NCBI RefSeq assembly: GCF_000720135.1
Contig: NZ_JOIU01000028.1
Span: 1 to 64,000, forward strand
Length of the DNA: 64,000 bases
Direction of reading: 5' to 3'
From: Streptomyces sp. NRRL S-1022
GTDB lineage: Bacteria > Actinomycetota > Actinomycetes > Streptomycetales > Streptomycetaceae
Shown here: positions 49,438 to 59,692 of the stretch, piece by piece
Layout: every line of letters begins with the position of its first letter
Numbering within the stretch: the first letter of the stretch is position 1
Made by a program: the position numbers and the translations under genes
Notes under the pieces: generated by a model
What the model was told of the DNA's origin: nothing
The model's database searches: none
The model's input: the letters and a program-made list of their open reading frames with translations, nothing else

Positions 49438-50916
49438 CTATCGCCCGAGGCGGTTCGCCGTGTGCACCGCCCGCAGCACCGCGGCCGCCTTGTTGCGGCA
49501 CTCCTGGTCCTCCGCGACCGGATCGGAGTCGGCGACGATGCCGGCGCCCGCCTGGACGTAGGCCGTGCCGTCGCGGAGCAGGGCCGTACGGATGGCGATG
49601 GCGGTGTCGGAGTCGCCGGCGAAGTCCAGGTAGCCGACGCAGCCGCCGTACAGGCCGCGCCGGGACGGCTCCAGCTCGTCGATGATCTGCATCGCGCGGG
49701 GCTTCGGCGCGCCCGAGAGGGTGCCTGCCGGGAAGCACGCGGTGAGCACGTCGAAGGCCGTGCGGCCGGGCGCCACCGTGCCGGTGACGGTGGAGACGAT
49801 GTGCATCACGTGCGAGTACCGCTCGACGGACATGAAGTCGACCACCTCGACCGAACCGGGCTCGCAGACCCGGCCGAGGTCGTTGCGCCCGAGGTCGACC
49901 AGCATCAGGTGCTCGGCGCGCTCCTTGGGGTCGGCGAGCAGTTCCTCGGCGAGGGCCTGGTCCTCCTGCGGGGTGGCGCCGCGGTGCCGGGTGCCGGCGA
50001 TGGGGTGCACCATCGCGCGCCCGTCCTCGACCTTCACCAGCGCTTCCGGGGAGGAGCCGACGACGTCGAACCCGTCGAAGCGGAACAGGTACATGTACGG
50101 CGAGGGGTTGGTGGCCCGCAGCACCCGGTAGACGTCCAGGGCGCTCGCCGTGCACGGGGTCTCGAAGCGCTGGGAGGGCACGACCTGGAAGGCCTCGCCC
50201 GCGCGGATGCGTTCCTTGACGTCCTCGACGGCCCGCTGGAAGTCGGGGCCGCCCCACAGGGCGGTGTATTCGGGCAGCTCGGAGGGCGGCAGGTGGGCCG
50301 GGGGCTGGGCGACCGGGCGGGACAGGTCCGCCTCCATGGCGTCCAGGCGGGCCACGGCGTCCGCGTACGCCTCGTCGACGCCGGTGTCCAGGTCGTTGTG
50401 GTTGATCGCGTTGGCGATCAGCAGGACGGAGCCCTCCCAGTGGTCCATCACCGCGAGGTCGCTGGTGAGCAGCATGGTCAGCTCGGGCAGCTTCAGGTCG
50501 TCGCGCTCGCCGGGGCCGATCTTCTCCAGGCGGCGGACGATGTCGTAGCCCAGGTAGCCGACCATGCCGCCGGTGAAGGGCGGCAGGCCCTCCTGGTGCG
50601 GGGTGTGCAGCGCCTCGAGGGTGGCGCGCAGGGCCGCGAGGGGGTCGCCGTCGGTGGGGACGCCGACGGGCGGGGTGCCGAGCCAGTGGGCCTGCCCGTC
50701 CCGGGCGGTGAGCGTGGCGGCGCTGCGGACGCCGACGAAGGAGTAGCGGGACCAGGAACGGCCGTTCTCCGCGGACTCCAGCAGGAAGGTGCCGGGTCGC
50801 TCGGCGGCCAGCTTGCGGTAGAGCGCGACCGGGGTGTCGCCGTCGGCGAGGAGCTTGCGCGTGACCGGGATGACACGCCGGTCGGTGGCCAGCTTGCGGA
50901 AAGTCTCCAGTTCCAT
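49438..50916 (-). CDS. trpE: Anthranilate synthase component I
   Basis: This 492-aa chorismate-using enzyme needs a TrpG partner encoded elsewhere for glutamine-derived ammonia. The feedback motif LLES (45-48, in [19 protein letters not shown]) indicates inhibition by tryptophan. Active-site blocks are [52 protein letters not shown] and GGCVGYLDF. It is 11 nt downstream of hisI, so the two appear cotranscribed. No Trp-rich leader peptide was seen upstream. Confidence 0.96.
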   Translation of the reverse strand: MELETFRKLATDRRVIPVTRKLLADGDTPVALYRKLAAERPGTFLLESAENGRSWSRYSFVGVRSAATLTARDGQAHWLGTPPVGVPTDGDPLAALRATLEALHTPHQEGLPPFTGGMVGYLGYDIVRRLEKIGPGERDDLKLPELTMLLTSDLAVMDHWEGSVLLIANAINHNDLDTGVDEAYADAVARLDAMEADLSRPVAQPPAHLPPSELPEYTALWGGPDFQRAVEDVKERIRAGEAFQVVPSQRFETPCTASALDVYRVLRATNPSPYMYLFRFDGFDVVGSSPEALVKVEDGRAMVHPIAGTRHRGATPQEDQALAEELLADPKERAEHLMLVDLGRNDLGRVCEPGSVEVVDFMSVERYSHVMHIVSTVTGTVAPGRTAFDVLTACFPAGTLSGAPKPRAMQIIDELEPSRRGLYGGCVGYLDFAGDSDTAIAIRTALLRDGTAYVQAGAGIVADSDPVAEDQECRNKAAAVLRAVHTANRLGR

Positions 50917-50927
50917 GGCCGCTGACC

Positions 50928-51329
50928 TTACTGACCGGAGCCGGGTGCGCCGGGACCGGCGTCCTTGAGCAGCACGTCCTCGTCGAAGCAGGTGCGGGCG
51001 CCGGTGTGGCAGGCGGCGCCCACCTGGTCGACCTTGACCAGCAGGGTGTCGGCGTCGCAGTCCAGCGCGACCGACCTCACCCACTGGACGTGGCCGGAGG
51101 TGTCGCCCTTGACCCAGTACTCCCGGCGGCTGCGGGACCAGTAGGTGCAGCGGCCGGTGGTGAGCGTCCGGTGCAGTGCCTCGTCGTCCATCCAGCCGAG
51201 CATGAGCACCTCGCCGGTGTCGTACTGCTGGGCGATGGCGGGGACGAGCCCGTCGGCGCTGCGCTTGAGCCGCGCGGCGATCTCCGGGTCGAGGCTGCTG
51301 GGCCGGGGGCTGCCGGTCGTACTGGTCAT
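50928..51329 (-). CDS. hisI: Phosphoribosyl-AMP cyclohydrolase
   Basis: This 133-aa single-domain zinc/magnesium enzyme carries out the third histidine step, opening the PR-AMP ring. It contains [37 protein letters not shown] and the metal Cys/His set in [27 protein letters not shown]. It is not fused to HisE. The ATG at 51329 precedes the conserved core; upstream ATGs have no ribosome binding site either. It lies apart from the main his operon, upstream of trpE. Confidence 0.94.
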   Translation of the reverse strand: MTSTTGSPRPSSLDPEIAARLKRSADGLVPAIAQQYDTGEVLMLGWMDDEALHRTLTTGRCTYWSRSRREYWVKGDTSGHVQWVRSVALDCDADTLLVKVDQVGAACHTGARTCFDEDVLLKDAGPGAPGSGQ

Positions 51330-51406
51330 GAGTGCCATTGTGCCGCGCGGCACCGGCGGCACGGTCATGGCGTCCATTGACCGGACCACCGTCGTAGGCT
51401 GGCAGC

Positions 51407-52042
51407 ATGTCGACCTTCGCCAAGCGTGAACGGCTCCTTCTCGCCGACCTCTTGGAAACCGTCGGTCCGGACGCCGGAACCCTCTGCGAGGGCTGGCGGG
51501 CCCGGGACCTGGCCGCGCACGTGATCGTCCGTGAGCGGCGCCCGGACGCGGCCGGGGGCACGCTGATCAAGCAGCTCGCGCCGCGCCTGGAGAAGGTGAT
51601 GGCCGAGTACGCCGCGAAGCCGTACGAGGAGCTGATCCAGCTGATCCGTACCGGCCCGCCGCGGTTCTCGCCCTTCCAGCTCAAGCAGGTGGACGAGGCG
51701 GCCAACATCGTGGAGTTCTACGTCCACACGGAGGACGTCCGCCGCGCCCAGCCGGACTGGACGCCGCGCGAGCTGGACCCCGTCTTCCAGGACACGCTGT
51801 GGGCCCGGCTGGAGCGGACGGCGCGGCTGATGGGCCGGGGTGTGCCGACGGGTCTGGTGCTGCGCCGGCCGGACGGCCAGACGGCGGTGGCGCACCGGGG
51901 CACCCCGGTGGTCACGGTGACCGGGGAGCCGTCGGAGCTGCTGATGTTCGCCTACGGCCGGCAGCAGGCGGCCAGAGTGGACCTGGACGGCGACGCGGAG
52001 GCGATCGACCGGCTGCACGAGTCCAGGCAGCTGGGCATCTGA
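51407..52042 (+). CDS. TIGR03085 / maleylpyruvate-isomerase-type metal-binding protein
   Basis: This 211-aa protein has a DinB/MDMPI-like four-helix start, [41 protein letters not shown] (the DLAAHV His is a candidate metal ligand). [24 protein letters not shown], with a second His, and a C-terminal SCP2-like domain ([17 protein letters not shown]) follow. The family is related to mycothiol-dependent isomerases. The substrate is unknown. It is divergent from hisI and 11 nt before the VOC gene. Confidence 0.88.
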   Translation: MSTFAKRERLLLADLLETVGPDAGTLCEGWRARDLAAHVIVRERRPDAAGGTLIKQLAPRLEKVMAEYAAKPYEELIQLIRTGPPRFSPFQLKQVDEAANIVEFYVHTEDVRRAQPDWTPRELDPVFQDTLWARLERTARLMGRGVPTGLVLRRPDGQTAVAHRGTPVVTVTGEPSELLMFAYGRQQAARVDLDGDAEAIDRLHESRQLGI

Positions 52043-52053
52043 AGGGCCGGCCC

Positions 52054-52452
52054 GTGATCAAGGTGGCGATGACCGGCGTGTTCGTGGACGACGTGGCCAC
52101 GGCGCACGCCTTCTACACCGGTGTCCTGGGCTTCGAGACCCGCACCCACATGGACCTGGGCGACGGCACCCTGTTCGTGACGGTCGGCGCGCCGGACGGG
52201 GCCCAGCGGGATCTCCAGTTGCTGCTGGAGCCCGGGCAGGGCCCGATCGCGGAGCCGTACCGCCGGGCGCTGTACGAGGCGGGGCTGCCGTGCATCGTCT
52301 TCTCGGTGGACGACATCCGGGCCGAGTACGAGCGGCTGCGCGGTCTCGGTGTCCGCTTCACGCATCCGCCGCGGGAGCAGGGCCCGGTGCTGGCGGCGGT
52401 GTTCGACGACTCGGTGGGCAATCTGGTGCAGCTGGTGCAGCCCCGGGGGTGA
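52054..52452 (+). CDS. VOC-family (glyoxalase/dioxygenase-fold) protein
   Basis: This 132-aa protein has two beta-alpha-beta-beta-beta modules: IKVAMTGVFVDDVATAHAFYTGVLGFETRTHMDLG at the N-terminus and LPCIVFSVDDIRAEYERLRGLGVRFTHPP later, ending VFDDSVGNLVQLVQP. Metal-binding Glu/His positions are only partly clear. The GTG start follows GAAGGG. It is probably cotranscribed with the TIGR03085 gene. The substrate is unknown. Confidence 0.88.
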   Translation: MIKVAMTGVFVDDVATAHAFYTGVLGFETRTHMDLGDGTLFVTVGAPDGAQRDLQLLLEPGQGPIAEPYRRALYEAGLPCIVFSVDDIRAEYERLRGLGVRFTHPPREQGPVLAAVFDDSVGNLVQLVQPRG

Positions 52453-52459
52453 GGCGCGG

Positions 52460-53698
52460 TCAGTCGGGGAGTTCGGCGCGGCGCAGGCCCGGTACGGCGA
52501 GGGCGACGACCCCGCCGAGGCCGCAGACGGCGGCGCTGACGGCGTAGACCGGGCCGAGTCCCCAGGTGCCGGCCGCGGCGGCGGCCAGCGGCATGCTGAG
52601 CGGGGTGAGGCCGAGGCTGACCAGGCTGGAGACGGAGGTGACCCGGCCGAGGTAGGCGGGGTCGGCCTGGGTCTGGAGCAGGGCGCCGCACAGGGCGCCG
52701 CTCAGGCCGGTGAGCAGGCCGACGAGTGCGGCCGTACCCACGGCGGCCGGGAGGGCCGGGACGTGGGCGAGGGCGCCGACGGCCACCGAACCCGCGAGGA
52801 TGGCGCACCCGGCGAGGAGTCCGGCCCGCGGCAGCCGGCCCCGGACGGCGAGCAGCAGGGAGGCGGCTCCCGCGCCGGTGCCGAACCCGGCCAGCACCCA
52901 GCCCATGCCGGGGGCGCCCCAGCCGCGGCGGTCGGCGAGCAGGGTGAGTCCCACGTTCAGGGGGCCGACGAAACCCAGGTCGCCGAGGGCGATGGCGAGC
53001 ATCAGCGGGCCGAGGACCCGGTGCCGGCGGACGTACCGCAGGCCCGCCCTGAGGTCGCTCCGGGCGGTGCGTGCCGCGCGGGGGGTGTCGTCCCGCGGCA
53101 GGTCCCGTACGCGTACGGAGACCAGCAGCGGCACCGAGACGGCGATGAGCGCCCCGGCGAGGGCGAAGGCGGCCGGGGCGCCGCCAAGTGCCACGCCGAG
53201 TCCGCCGAGCGGGGCGCCCACGACGTTCGCGGAGCGGAGGGCGAGGCCGCGCATGCCCTGGACCCGGGCGAGCTGGTCCTTGCCGGTGATGCGGGGCGGC
53301 AGCGCGCCCACGGCGGGCAGGAAAACGGCGTCGACGGCGCCGAACACCCCCGCGAGCAGGGCCAGCGGCCACAGCCCGGGGCTGGTGAGGAACAGCAGCG
53401 CCGCCACGGCGAGCACGGCGCCGCACCGTACGGCGTCACTCCCGATCACGACCCGTCTCGGCCCCAGCCGGTCCGCGATCACACCCCCGCCGAGCATCAG
53501 CAGGGCCCTGGGCAGGGCACTCGCCGACATCACCAGCCCGGCCTGCGCGGGCGTACCGGCCTGGACGGCGGCCCAGGACAGCGCGAGGTAGTAGACGCCG
53601 TCCCCCAGCATCGAGGCGGTGTAGGCCCCGAGCCACCGCAGCACGTTCGGATCACGATGGGCCTGCCCGACAGCCGACGGCACGAGCGTGGCGGTCAC
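52460..53698 (-). CDS. MFS transporter (12-TM, MFS_3/enterobactin-exporter-like)
   Basis: This 412-aa major-facilitator protein has about 12 hydrophobic helices, with GGGVIADRLGPRRVVIGSDAVRCG as the loop 2-3 motif (DRLGPRR). A central cytoplasmic loop RDLPRDDTPRAARTARSDLRAGLRYVRRH is typical of the MFS_3 group. The start is a GTG at 53698. It lies between hisF and the VOC gene; its end is 8 nt from the convergent VOC stop. The exported substrate is unknown and a histidine link is not implied. Confidence 0.88.
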   Translation of the reverse strand: MTATLVPSAVGQAHRDPNVLRWLGAYTASMLGDGVYYLALSWAAVQAGTPAQAGLVMSASALPRALLMLGGGVIADRLGPRRVVIGSDAVRCGAVLAVAALLFLTSPGLWPLALLAGVFGAVDAVFLPAVGALPPRITGKDQLARVQGMRGLALRSANVVGAPLGGLGVALGGAPAAFALAGALIAVSVPLLVSVRVRDLPRDDTPRAARTARSDLRAGLRYVRRHRVLGPLMLAIALGDLGFVGPLNVGLTLLADRRGWGAPGMGWVLAGFGTGAGAASLLLAVRGRLPRAGLLAGCAILAGSVAVGALAHVPALPAAVGTAALVGLLTGLSGALCGALLQTQADPAYLGRVTSVSSLVSLGLTPLSMPLAAAAAGTWGLGPVYAVSAAVCGLGGVVALAVPGLRRAELPD

Positions 53699-53780
53699 GG
53701 AAGCCCCTTGCGCAGTCTTTCTTCGGTGTTCGTCGGCAGAGTGCGGCCCCGGCCGCTCGGCCGGGGCCTCAGGAGGTGGG

Positions 53781-54536
53781 CTACCGGACGGGGTGGCCCG
53801 CGTTGCGGAGGGTCTGTTTCACCTCGGCGATGCGGAGATCGCCGAAGTGGAAGACCGAGGCGGCCAGGACCGCGTCCGCGCCGGACTCGATGGCCGGGGG
53901 GAAGTCGGTGAGCCGGCCGGCGCCGCCGGAGGCGATCACCGGGACGGTGACGTGCTTGCGGACCGCCGCGATCATCTCCAGGTCGTAGCCGTCCTTCGTG
54001 CCGTCCGCGTCCATGGAGTTCAGCAGGATCTCCCCCGCGCCCAGTTCGGCCGCCCGGTGCGCCCACTCCACCGCGTCGATGCCGGTGCCGCGCCGGCCGC
54101 CGTGGGTGGTGACCTCGAAGGTGCCGCCGGGGGTGCGGCGGGCGTCGACCGACAGGACCAGGACCTGGCGGCCGAAGCGCTCGGCGATCTCGCGGATCAG
54201 TTCGGGGCGGGCGATCGCGGCGGTGTTCACGCCCACCTTGTCGGCGCCCGCCCGCAGCAGCTTGTCCACGTCCTCGGCCGTGCGGACGCCGCCGCCCACG
54301 GTCAGCGGGATGAACACCTGTTCGGCGGTGCGGCGCACCACGTCATAGGTCGTCTCCCGGTTGCCGGAGGACGCGGTGATGTCCAGGAACGTCAGCTCGT
54401 CGGCGCCCTCGGCGTCGTACACCTTGGCCATCTCGACGGGGTCGCCCGCGTCACGCAGGTTCTGGAAGTTGACGCCCTTGACGACCCGGCCGTTGTCCAC
54501 GTCCAGGCAGGGGATGACTCGTACGGCCAAGGTCAT
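53781..54536 (-). CDS. hisF: Imidazole glycerol phosphate synthase cyclase subunit
   Basis: This 251-aa TIM barrel uses ammonia delivered by HisH to form imidazole glycerol phosphate and AICAR. It has [21 protein letters not shown] (catalytic Asp12), [28 protein letters not shown] and the second acid in [15 protein letters not shown] binds phosphate. The ATG overlaps the ridA stop by 4 nt. It is the last his gene of the operon. Confidence 0.97.
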   Translation of the reverse strand: MTLAVRVIPCLDVDNGRVVKGVNFQNLRDAGDPVEMAKVYDAEGADELTFLDITASSGNRETTYDVVRRTAEQVFIPLTVGGGVRTAEDVDKLLRAGADKVGVNTAAIARPELIREIAERFGRQVLVLSVDARRTPGGTFEVTTHGGRRGTGIDAVEWAHRAAELGAGEILLNSMDADGTKDGYDLEMIAAVRKHVTVPVIASGGAGRLTDFPPAIESGADAVLAASVFHFGDLRIAEVKQTLRNAGHPVR

Positions 54537-54928
54537 GCGGACACTCCTCGGAACGCCTCCACCTCGACCTCGACGACGAGACTGGGGTCGACGAGACCGG
54601 AGACGATGATCATGGACGCGGCGGGCCGGACGGTGTCGAACAGCTCCTTGTGGGCACGGCCGACCTCCTCCACGTCCCGGGCGTGCGTGAGGTACATGCG
54701 CGTCCGCACGACGTCGTCCCGGCCGAGCCCCAGCCGCCCCAGCGCCGCCAACGCGACGTTGAAGGAGTTGATCGCCTGCTCGTACGGGCCGCCTCCGGCG
54801 ATCTGCCCGTCGATGATGGACGTGCAGCCCGAGACCAGCACCAGTCCGTTCGGCAGCTCCACCGCGCGGGAGTAGCCGAACTCCTCCTCCCAGGGCGCGC
54901 CGGTGTTCACACGTCGTACGTCGCTCAC
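54533..54928 (-). CDS. ridA: RidA-family enamine/imine deaminase
   Basis: This 131-aa YjgF/YER057c/UK114 protein reads [50 protein letters not shown] (the catalytic Arg region) and [30 protein letters not shown]. RidA hydrolyses reactive 2-aminoacrylate and related imines released by PLP enzymes. It has 4-nt overlaps with both priA and hisF, so it is an integral part of the operon, perhaps protecting or clearing imines formed in these pathways. Confidence 0.92.
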   Translation of the reverse strand: MSDVRRVNTGAPWEEEFGYSRAVELPNGLVLVSGCTSIIDGQIAGGGPYEQAINSFNVALAALGRLGLGRDDVVRTRMYLTHARDVEEVGRAHKELFDTVRPAASMIIVSGLVDPSLVVEVEVEAFRGVSA

Positions 54929-55650
54929 CGGGCCACCGCCTCCAGGGCCTCTTCCAGGGTGAACGCCTTCGCGTACAGGGCCTTCCCGACGATGGCGCCC
55001 TCGACACCGAGGGGCACCAGGTCGGCGAGGGCGCGCAGGTCGTCGAGCGAGGACACGCCGCCCGACGCCACGACCGGGCGGTCCGTCGCCGCGCACACGT
55101 TCTTCAGCAGCTCCAGGTTCGGGCCCTGGAGCGTGCCGTCCTTGGCGATGTCGGTGACGACGTAGCGGGCGCAGCCCTCCTTGTCGAGGCGCGCCAGCGT
55201 CTCGTACAGGTCGCCGCCGTCGCGGGTCCAGCCGCGTCCGCGCAGGGTGGTGCCGCGTACGTCCAGGCCGACGGCGATCTTGTCGCCGTGCTCGGCGATG
55301 ACCTTGGCGACCCACTCGGGGGTCTCCAGGGCCGCCGTGCCGAGGTTCACCCGGGTGCAGCCGGTGGCGAGTGCCGCCGCGAGGGTGTCGTCGTCGCGGA
55401 TGCCGCCGGACAGCTCCACCTTGATGTCCATCGCGCCCGCGACCTCGGCGATCAGCGCGCGGTTGTCCCCGGTGCCGAACGCGGCGTCCAGGTCGACCAG
55501 GTGCAGCCACTCGGCGCCGGAGCGCTGCCAGGCGAGGGCGGCCTCCAGCGGGGAGCCGTAGGAGGTCTCGGTCCCGGACTCGCCGTGCACGAGGCGGACG
55601 GCCTGGCCGTCGCGGACGTCGACGGCGGGGAGGAGTTCGAGCTTGGCCAT
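54925..55650 (-). CDS. priA: PriA: bifunctional HisA/TrpF phosphoribosyl isomerase
   Basis: This 241-aa TIM barrel isomerises both ProFAR (histidine) and phosphoribosylanthranilate (tryptophan) in actinobacteria. Acid/base residues are Asp11 ([10 protein letters not shown]) and Asp130 (VGLDVRG). Arg143 in WTRDGG is the PriA-specific residue that allows PRA binding. [10 protein letters not shown] and VASGGVSS bind the two phosphates. No trpF is present in the window, in line with PriA serving both paths. It lies 3 nt after hisH and overlaps ridA. Confidence 0.95.
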   Translation of the reverse strand: MAKLELLPAVDVRDGQAVRLVHGESGTETSYGSPLEAALAWQRSGAEWLHLVDLDAAFGTGDNRALIAEVAGAMDIKVELSGGIRDDDTLAAALATGCTRVNLGTAALETPEWVAKVIAEHGDKIAVGLDVRGTTLRGRGWTRDGGDLYETLARLDKEGCARYVVTDIAKDGTLQGPNLELLKNVCAATDRPVVASGGVSSLDDLRALADLVPLGVEGAIVGKALYAKAFTLEEALEAVAR

Positions 55651-55653
55651 GGT

Positions 55654-56304
55654 CTACAGGGTTCCGATCCAGTTGGTGAGGAGCTGGGCACCGGCGTCGC
55701 CGGACTTCTCGGGGTGGAACTGGGTGGCCCACAGGGCGCCGTTCTCCACGGCGGCCACGAACGGCTTGCCGTGCGTCGTCCAGGTGACCTTGGGGGCCTC
55801 GATCACCGGGTTGTGCGACTCCATGCGCCACTCGTGGACGGCGTAGGAGTGCACGAAGTAGAAGCGGGCGTCGGCGTCCAGGCCGGCGAACAGCTGCGAG
55901 CCGGCGGGGGCGTCGACGGTGTTCCAGCCCATGTGGGGCACGACGCCGGCCTGGAGGGGCTCGACCGTGCCGGGCCACTCGTCCAGGCCCTCGGCCTCCA
56001 CACCGTGCTCGATGCCGCGCGCGAAGAGGATCTGCATGCCGACGCAGATGCCCATGACCGGGCGGCCGCCGGACAGCCGGCGGTCCACGACCCAGTCGCC
56101 GCGGGCGGCGCGCAGGCCCTGCATGCAGGCGGCGAACGCACCGACGCCCGGCACCAGCAGACCGTCGGCGTTCATCGCCTTGTCGAAGTCACGCGTGATC
56201 TCGACGTCGGCGCCCACGCGCGCCAGGGCCCGCTCGGCGGAGCGGACGTTGCCGAAGCCGTAGTCGAAGACGACGACCTTCTTGGGGGTGGACGCGGTGC
56301 TCAA
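55654..56304 (-). CDS. hisH: Imidazole glycerol phosphate synthase glutaminase subunit
   Basis: This 216-aa class I glutamine amidotransferase supplies ammonia to HisF. The nucleophile Cys is in [11 protein letters not shown] and His/Glu are in [22 protein letters not shown] is the HisH-type N-terminus. I place the start at a TTG (56304): GGAGG lies seven bases upstream, and TTGA overlaps the previous gene's TGA by 4 nt, the pattern used throughout this operon. A GTG two codons upstream would leave a single base after GGAGGT. Confidence 0.95.
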   Translation of the reverse strand: MSTASTPKKVVVFDYGFGNVRSAERALARVGADVEITRDFDKAMNADGLLVPGVGAFAACMQGLRAARGDWVVDRRLSGGRPVMGICVGMQILFARGIEHGVEAEGLDEWPGTVEPLQAGVVPHMGWNTVDAPAGSQLFAGLDADARFYFVHSYAVHEWRMESHNPVIEAPKVTWTTHGKPFVAAVENGALWATQFHPEKSGDAGAQLLTNWIGTL

Positions 56305-56465
56305 TTCCACACCTCCAGCCGCATGACGCCCGCCACCAGGCACAGGCCCGCGCCGATCGAGAGCAGCACGATCAGGCTGGTGGGCATCTTCTGCTTGACG
56401 AAGGAGACGATGCCGCCGACCAGGAAGAGGCCGACGACGATCAGGAGGGTCGACAGACCGGTCAT
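56301..56465 (-). CDS. Small two-helix membrane protein in the his operon
   Basis: This 54-aa product is almost entirely two hydrophobic segments: [20 protein letters not shown] (4-23) and [19 protein letters not shown] (30-48), with FVKQKMPT between them. It starts 3 nt after the hisB stop and overlaps hisH by 4 nt, so it must be translated with the operon. It has no known motif; I do not recognise a function. Its kept position suggests a real gene rather than chance. Confidence 0.8.
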   Translation of the reverse strand: MTGLSTLLIVVGLFLVGGIVSFVKQKMPTSLIVLLSIGAGLCLVAGVMRLEVWN

Positions 56466-56467
56466 GC

Positions 56468-57061
56468 TTACAGCGCGCCCTTCGTCGACGGGAGGATGCC
56501 GGCCGCGCGCGGGTCGCGCTCGGAGGCGTACCTGAGGGCCCGGGCCAGCGCCTTGAACTGGCACTCCACGATGTGGTGGGCGTTGCGGCCGTAGGGCACG
56601 TGCACGTGCAGCGCGATCTGGGCCTGGGCGACGAAGGACTCCAGGATGTGCCGGGTCATCGTCGTGTCGTACTCGCCGATCATCGGCGCCATCTTCTCGG
56701 GCTCGGTGTGCACGAGGTAGGGGCGGCCGGAGAGGTCGACGGTGACCTGGGCGAGGGACTCGTCCAGCGGGACCGTGCAGTTGCCGAAGCGGTAGATGCC
56801 CACCTTGTCGCCGAGGGCCTGCCTGAAGGCGGCGCCGAGCGCGAGGGCGGTGTCCTCGATGGTGTGGTGGGAGTCGATGTGCAGGTCGCCGTCGGTCTTG
56901 ACGGTCAGGTCGAACAGACCGTGCCGGCCGAGCTGGTCGAGCATGTGGTCGTAGAAGCCGACGCCGGTGGCGATGTCGGTCTTCCCGGTGCCGTCGAGGT
57001 CTATCTCGACCAGCACCGACGTCTCCTTGGTGGTGCGCTCCACGCGTCCTGTGCGGCTCAT
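56468..57061 (-). CDS. hisB: Imidazoleglycerol-phosphate dehydratase
   Basis: This 197-aa monofunctional HisB removes water from imidazole glycerol phosphate at a manganese site. The two His-rich metal motifs are [16 protein letters not shown] with [14 protein letters not shown], and [24 protein letters not shown]. There is no phosphatase domain, unlike the enterobacterial fusion. It lies 3 nt after hisC. Confidence 0.97.
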   Translation of the reverse strand: MSRTGRVERTTKETSVLVEIDLDGTGKTDIATGVGFYDHMLDQLGRHGLFDLTVKTDGDLHIDSHHTIEDTALALGAAFRQALGDKVGIYRFGNCTVPLDESLAQVTVDLSGRPYLVHTEPEKMAPMIGEYDTTMTRHILESFVAQAQIALHVHVPYGRNAHHIVECQFKALARALRYASERDPRAAGILPSTKGAL

Positions 57062-57064
57062 GCG

Positions 57065-58171
57065 TTACAGCTCCTTCTTCAACTCACGGACCGCGTCGAG
57101 GAACGCGTCGTTCTCCTCCGGGGTGCCCGCGGTCACCCGCAGCCATCCCGGTACGCCGTTGTCCCGGACCAGCACGCCCCGGTCGAGGATCTTCCGCCAG
57201 GCCTCGTGGGCGTTGTCGAACCGGCCGAACTGCACGAAGTTCGCGTCGGACTCGGTGACCTCGTAGCCCGTCGCACGCAGTTCGGCGACCAGCCGGTCCC
57301 GCTCGGCCTTCAGCTGCTGCACGTACCCCAGCAGGGTGTCGGTGTGCTCCAGGGCGGCCAGGGCGGTGGCCTGGGTGATCGCCGACAGGTGGTACGGCAG
57401 CCGGACCAGCTGGACGGCGTCCACGACGGCCGGGTGCGCGGCCAGGTAGCCGAGGCGCAGGCCGGCGGCGCCGAACGCCTTGGACATCGTCCGGGAGATC
57501 ACCAGGTGCGGGCGGCCCTCGATGAGGGGCAGCAGCGAGTCGCCGTGGCTGAACTCGACGTACGCCTCGTCCACGATCACCATGGACGGCTTGGCCGCCT
57601 GCGCCGCCTCGTACAGCGCGAGCACCGTCTCCGGGGGGACCGCGTTGCCGGTGGGGTTGTTGGGGGTGGTGACGAAGACGACGTCCGGCCGGTGCTCGGC
57701 GACGGCCCGGCGGGCCGCGTCGAGGTCGATCGTGAAGTCCTCGTTGCGCGGACCGGAGATCCAGCCGGTGCCGGTGCCGCGCGCGATGAGCGCGTGCATC
57801 GAGTACGACGGCTCGAAGCCGATCGCCGTACGGCCCGGTCCGCCGAAGGTCTGCAGCAGCTGCTGGATGACCTCGTTGGAGCCGTTGGCGGCCCACACGT
57901 TCTCGAAGCCGAGCGGGTGGTGGCCGGTCTTCGTCAGGTACCCGGCCAGCTCGGTGCGCAGCTGGACCGCGTCCCGGTCCGGGTAGCGGTTCAGGTTCCG
58001 GGCGGCCTCCCGCACCCGTTCCGTGATCCGCTCGACCAGCGGCTCGGGCAGCGGGTAGGGGTTCTCGTTGGTGTTCAGCCGTACGGGGACGTCCAGCTGG
58101 GGCGCGCCGTAGGGGGACTTGCCTCGCAGCTCGTCCCGTACGGGGAGATCGTCGATCCGCACGTCGCTCAC
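57065..58171 (-). CDS. hisC: Histidinol-phosphate aminotransferase
   Basis: This 368-aa class II PLP aminotransferase has [56 protein letters not shown] (Asp and Tyr for PLP) and [18 protein letters not shown] with the Schiff-base lysine. The GTG start overlaps the hisD stop by 4 nt. Confidence 0.96.
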   Translation of the reverse strand: MSDVRIDDLPVRDELRGKSPYGAPQLDVPVRLNTNENPYPLPEPLVERITERVREAARNLNRYPDRDAVQLRTELAGYLTKTGHHPLGFENVWAANGSNEVIQQLLQTFGGPGRTAIGFEPSYSMHALIARGTGTGWISGPRNEDFTIDLDAARRAVAEHRPDVVFVTTPNNPTGNAVPPETVLALYEAAQAAKPSMVIVDEAYVEFSHGDSLLPLIEGRPHLVISRTMSKAFGAAGLRLGYLAAHPAVVDAVQLVRLPYHLSAITQATALAALEHTDTLLGYVQQLKAERDRLVAELRATGYEVTESDANFVQFGRFDNAHEAWRKILDRGVLVRDNGVPGWLRVTAGTPEENDAFLDAVRELKKEL

Positions 58172-59493
58172 TTGCTCTCGGGTACCTTCCAGCCGAACCT
58201 CGCCTTGACCGCCGCGCCGTGCGCGGGCAGGTCCTCCGCCTCCGCCAGCGTCACCACGTGGTGGGCGACCTCGGCGAGGGCGTCCCGCGTGTAGTCCACG
58301 ATGTGGATGCCGCGCAGGAAGGACTGGACCGACAGGCCCGAGGAGTGGCAGGCGCAGCCGCCGGTGGGCAGGACGTGGTTGGAGCCCGCCGCGTAGTCGC
58401 CGAGGGAGACGGGGGCCCAGGGGCCGATGAAGATCGCGCCCGCGTTCTTCACCCGGTCGGCCACGGCGGCCGCGTCGGCGGTCTGGATCTCCAGGTGCTC
58501 GGCGCCGTACGCGTCGACCACCCGCAGGCCCTCCTCGATGCCGTCCACGAGGACGATCGCGGACTGCCTGCCCCCCAGCGCCGGCACGATCCGGTCGTCG
58601 ATGTGCTTGGTGGCCGCGACCTGCGGCTCCAGCTCCTTCTCCACCGCCTCCGCCAGCTCGACGGAGTCGGTGACCAGGACGGCGGCCGCGAGCGGGTCGT
58701 GCTCGGCCTGGCTGATCAGGTCCGAGGCGACGTGCACCGGGTCGGCGCCGGCGTCGGCGAGGATCGCGATCTCGGTCGGGCCCGCCTCGGCGTCGATGCC
58801 GATCTTGCCGGTGAAGTAGCGCTTGGCGGCGGCGACCCAGATGTTGCCGGGGCCGGTGACCATGTTGGCGGGCGGGCAGGACTCGGTGCCGTGGGCGAAC
58901 ATCGCGACGGCGGTGGCGCCGCCCGCCGCGTACACCTCGTCCACGCCGAGCAGGGCGCAGGCGGCCAGGATCGTCGGGTGCGGCAGGCCGCCGAACGCGG
59001 CCTGGGCCGGGGAGGCGAGCGCGATGGACGCGACGCCGGCCTCCTGGGCCGGGACCACGTTCATGACCACGGAGGACGGGTAGACCGAGCGGCCGCCCGG
59101 CGCGTACAGGCCGACGCGCTCGACCGGCACCCACTTCTCGGTCACCGAGCCGCCGGGCACCACCTGGGTGGTGTGCGTCGTACGGCGCTGCGCACGGTGG
59201 ACCAGCCGGGCGCGGCGGATGGACTCCTCCAGGGCCGCGCGCACCGCCGGGTCGAGGCTGGTGAGCGCGTCGGTGAGCGCCTGGGCCGGCACACGGACGG
59301 ATTCCAGCCGTACTCCGTCGAATTTCTCGGCGAAGTCGATCAGCGCCGCGTCGCCACGATGATGCACGGCCTCGCAGATCGGACGCACCTTCTCCAGGGC
59401 GGCCTGAACGTCGAAGTCGGCTCGGGGCAGCAGGTCGCGCAGGGCGGGGCCCTCGGGAAGGGCGTCGCCGCGCAGATCGATTCGGGAAATCAC
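58168..59493 (-). CDS. hisD: Histidinol dehydrogenase
   Basis: This 441-aa zinc enzyme oxidises histidinol to histidine in two NAD-dependent steps. It carries [62 protein letters not shown] (the HisD signature), SQAEHDP with zinc-binding Gln/His, and [19 protein letters not shown]. The GTG at 59493 with GGGA upstream is the expected start. It is first in the his operon; the low-G+C stretch at 59494-59600 should hold the promoter. Confidence 0.97.
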   Translation of the reverse strand: MISRIDLRGDALPEGPALRDLLPRADFDVQAALEKVRPICEAVHHRGDAALIDFAEKFDGVRLESVRVPAQALTDALTSLDPAVRAALEESIRRARLVHRAQRRTTHTTQVVPGGSVTEKWVPVERVGLYAPGGRSVYPSSVVMNVVPAQEAGVASIALASPAQAAFGGLPHPTILAACALLGVDEVYAAGGATAVAMFAHGTESCPPANMVTGPGNIWVAAAKRYFTGKIGIDAEAGPTEIAILADAGADPVHVASDLISQAEHDPLAAAVLVTDSVELAEAVEKELEPQVAATKHIDDRIVPALGGRQSAIVLVDGIEEGLRVVDAYGAEHLEIQTADAAAVADRVKNAGAIFIGPWAPVSLGDYAAGSNHVLPTGGCACHSSGLSVQSFLRGIHIVDYTRDALAEVAHHVVTLAEAEDLPAHGAAVKARFGWKVPESK

Positions 59494-59692
59494 AGTCCCA
59501 ATTCTCTCAGACCGCCGTCGGGAGCCGTCCGCGCGTATCAATGGCTGATACAGAACGTGGACCAATGGGTGGTACATAGGCTGGCCGGAACCCGGAAGAT
59601 CACCTTCACGTGTGGTGTTCCGGGGGTCACGCAGCGGGCATGAACGGCTGTACGAAAACCGCTGAAAACCGCTGAAGAGGGAGAGGAGCGCG

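Noticed and set aside
50917..51000. Tryptophan-rich leader peptide (attenuator) before trpE
   Set aside because: trpE follows hisI by 11 nt, leaving no room, and no Trp-codon cluster was seen.
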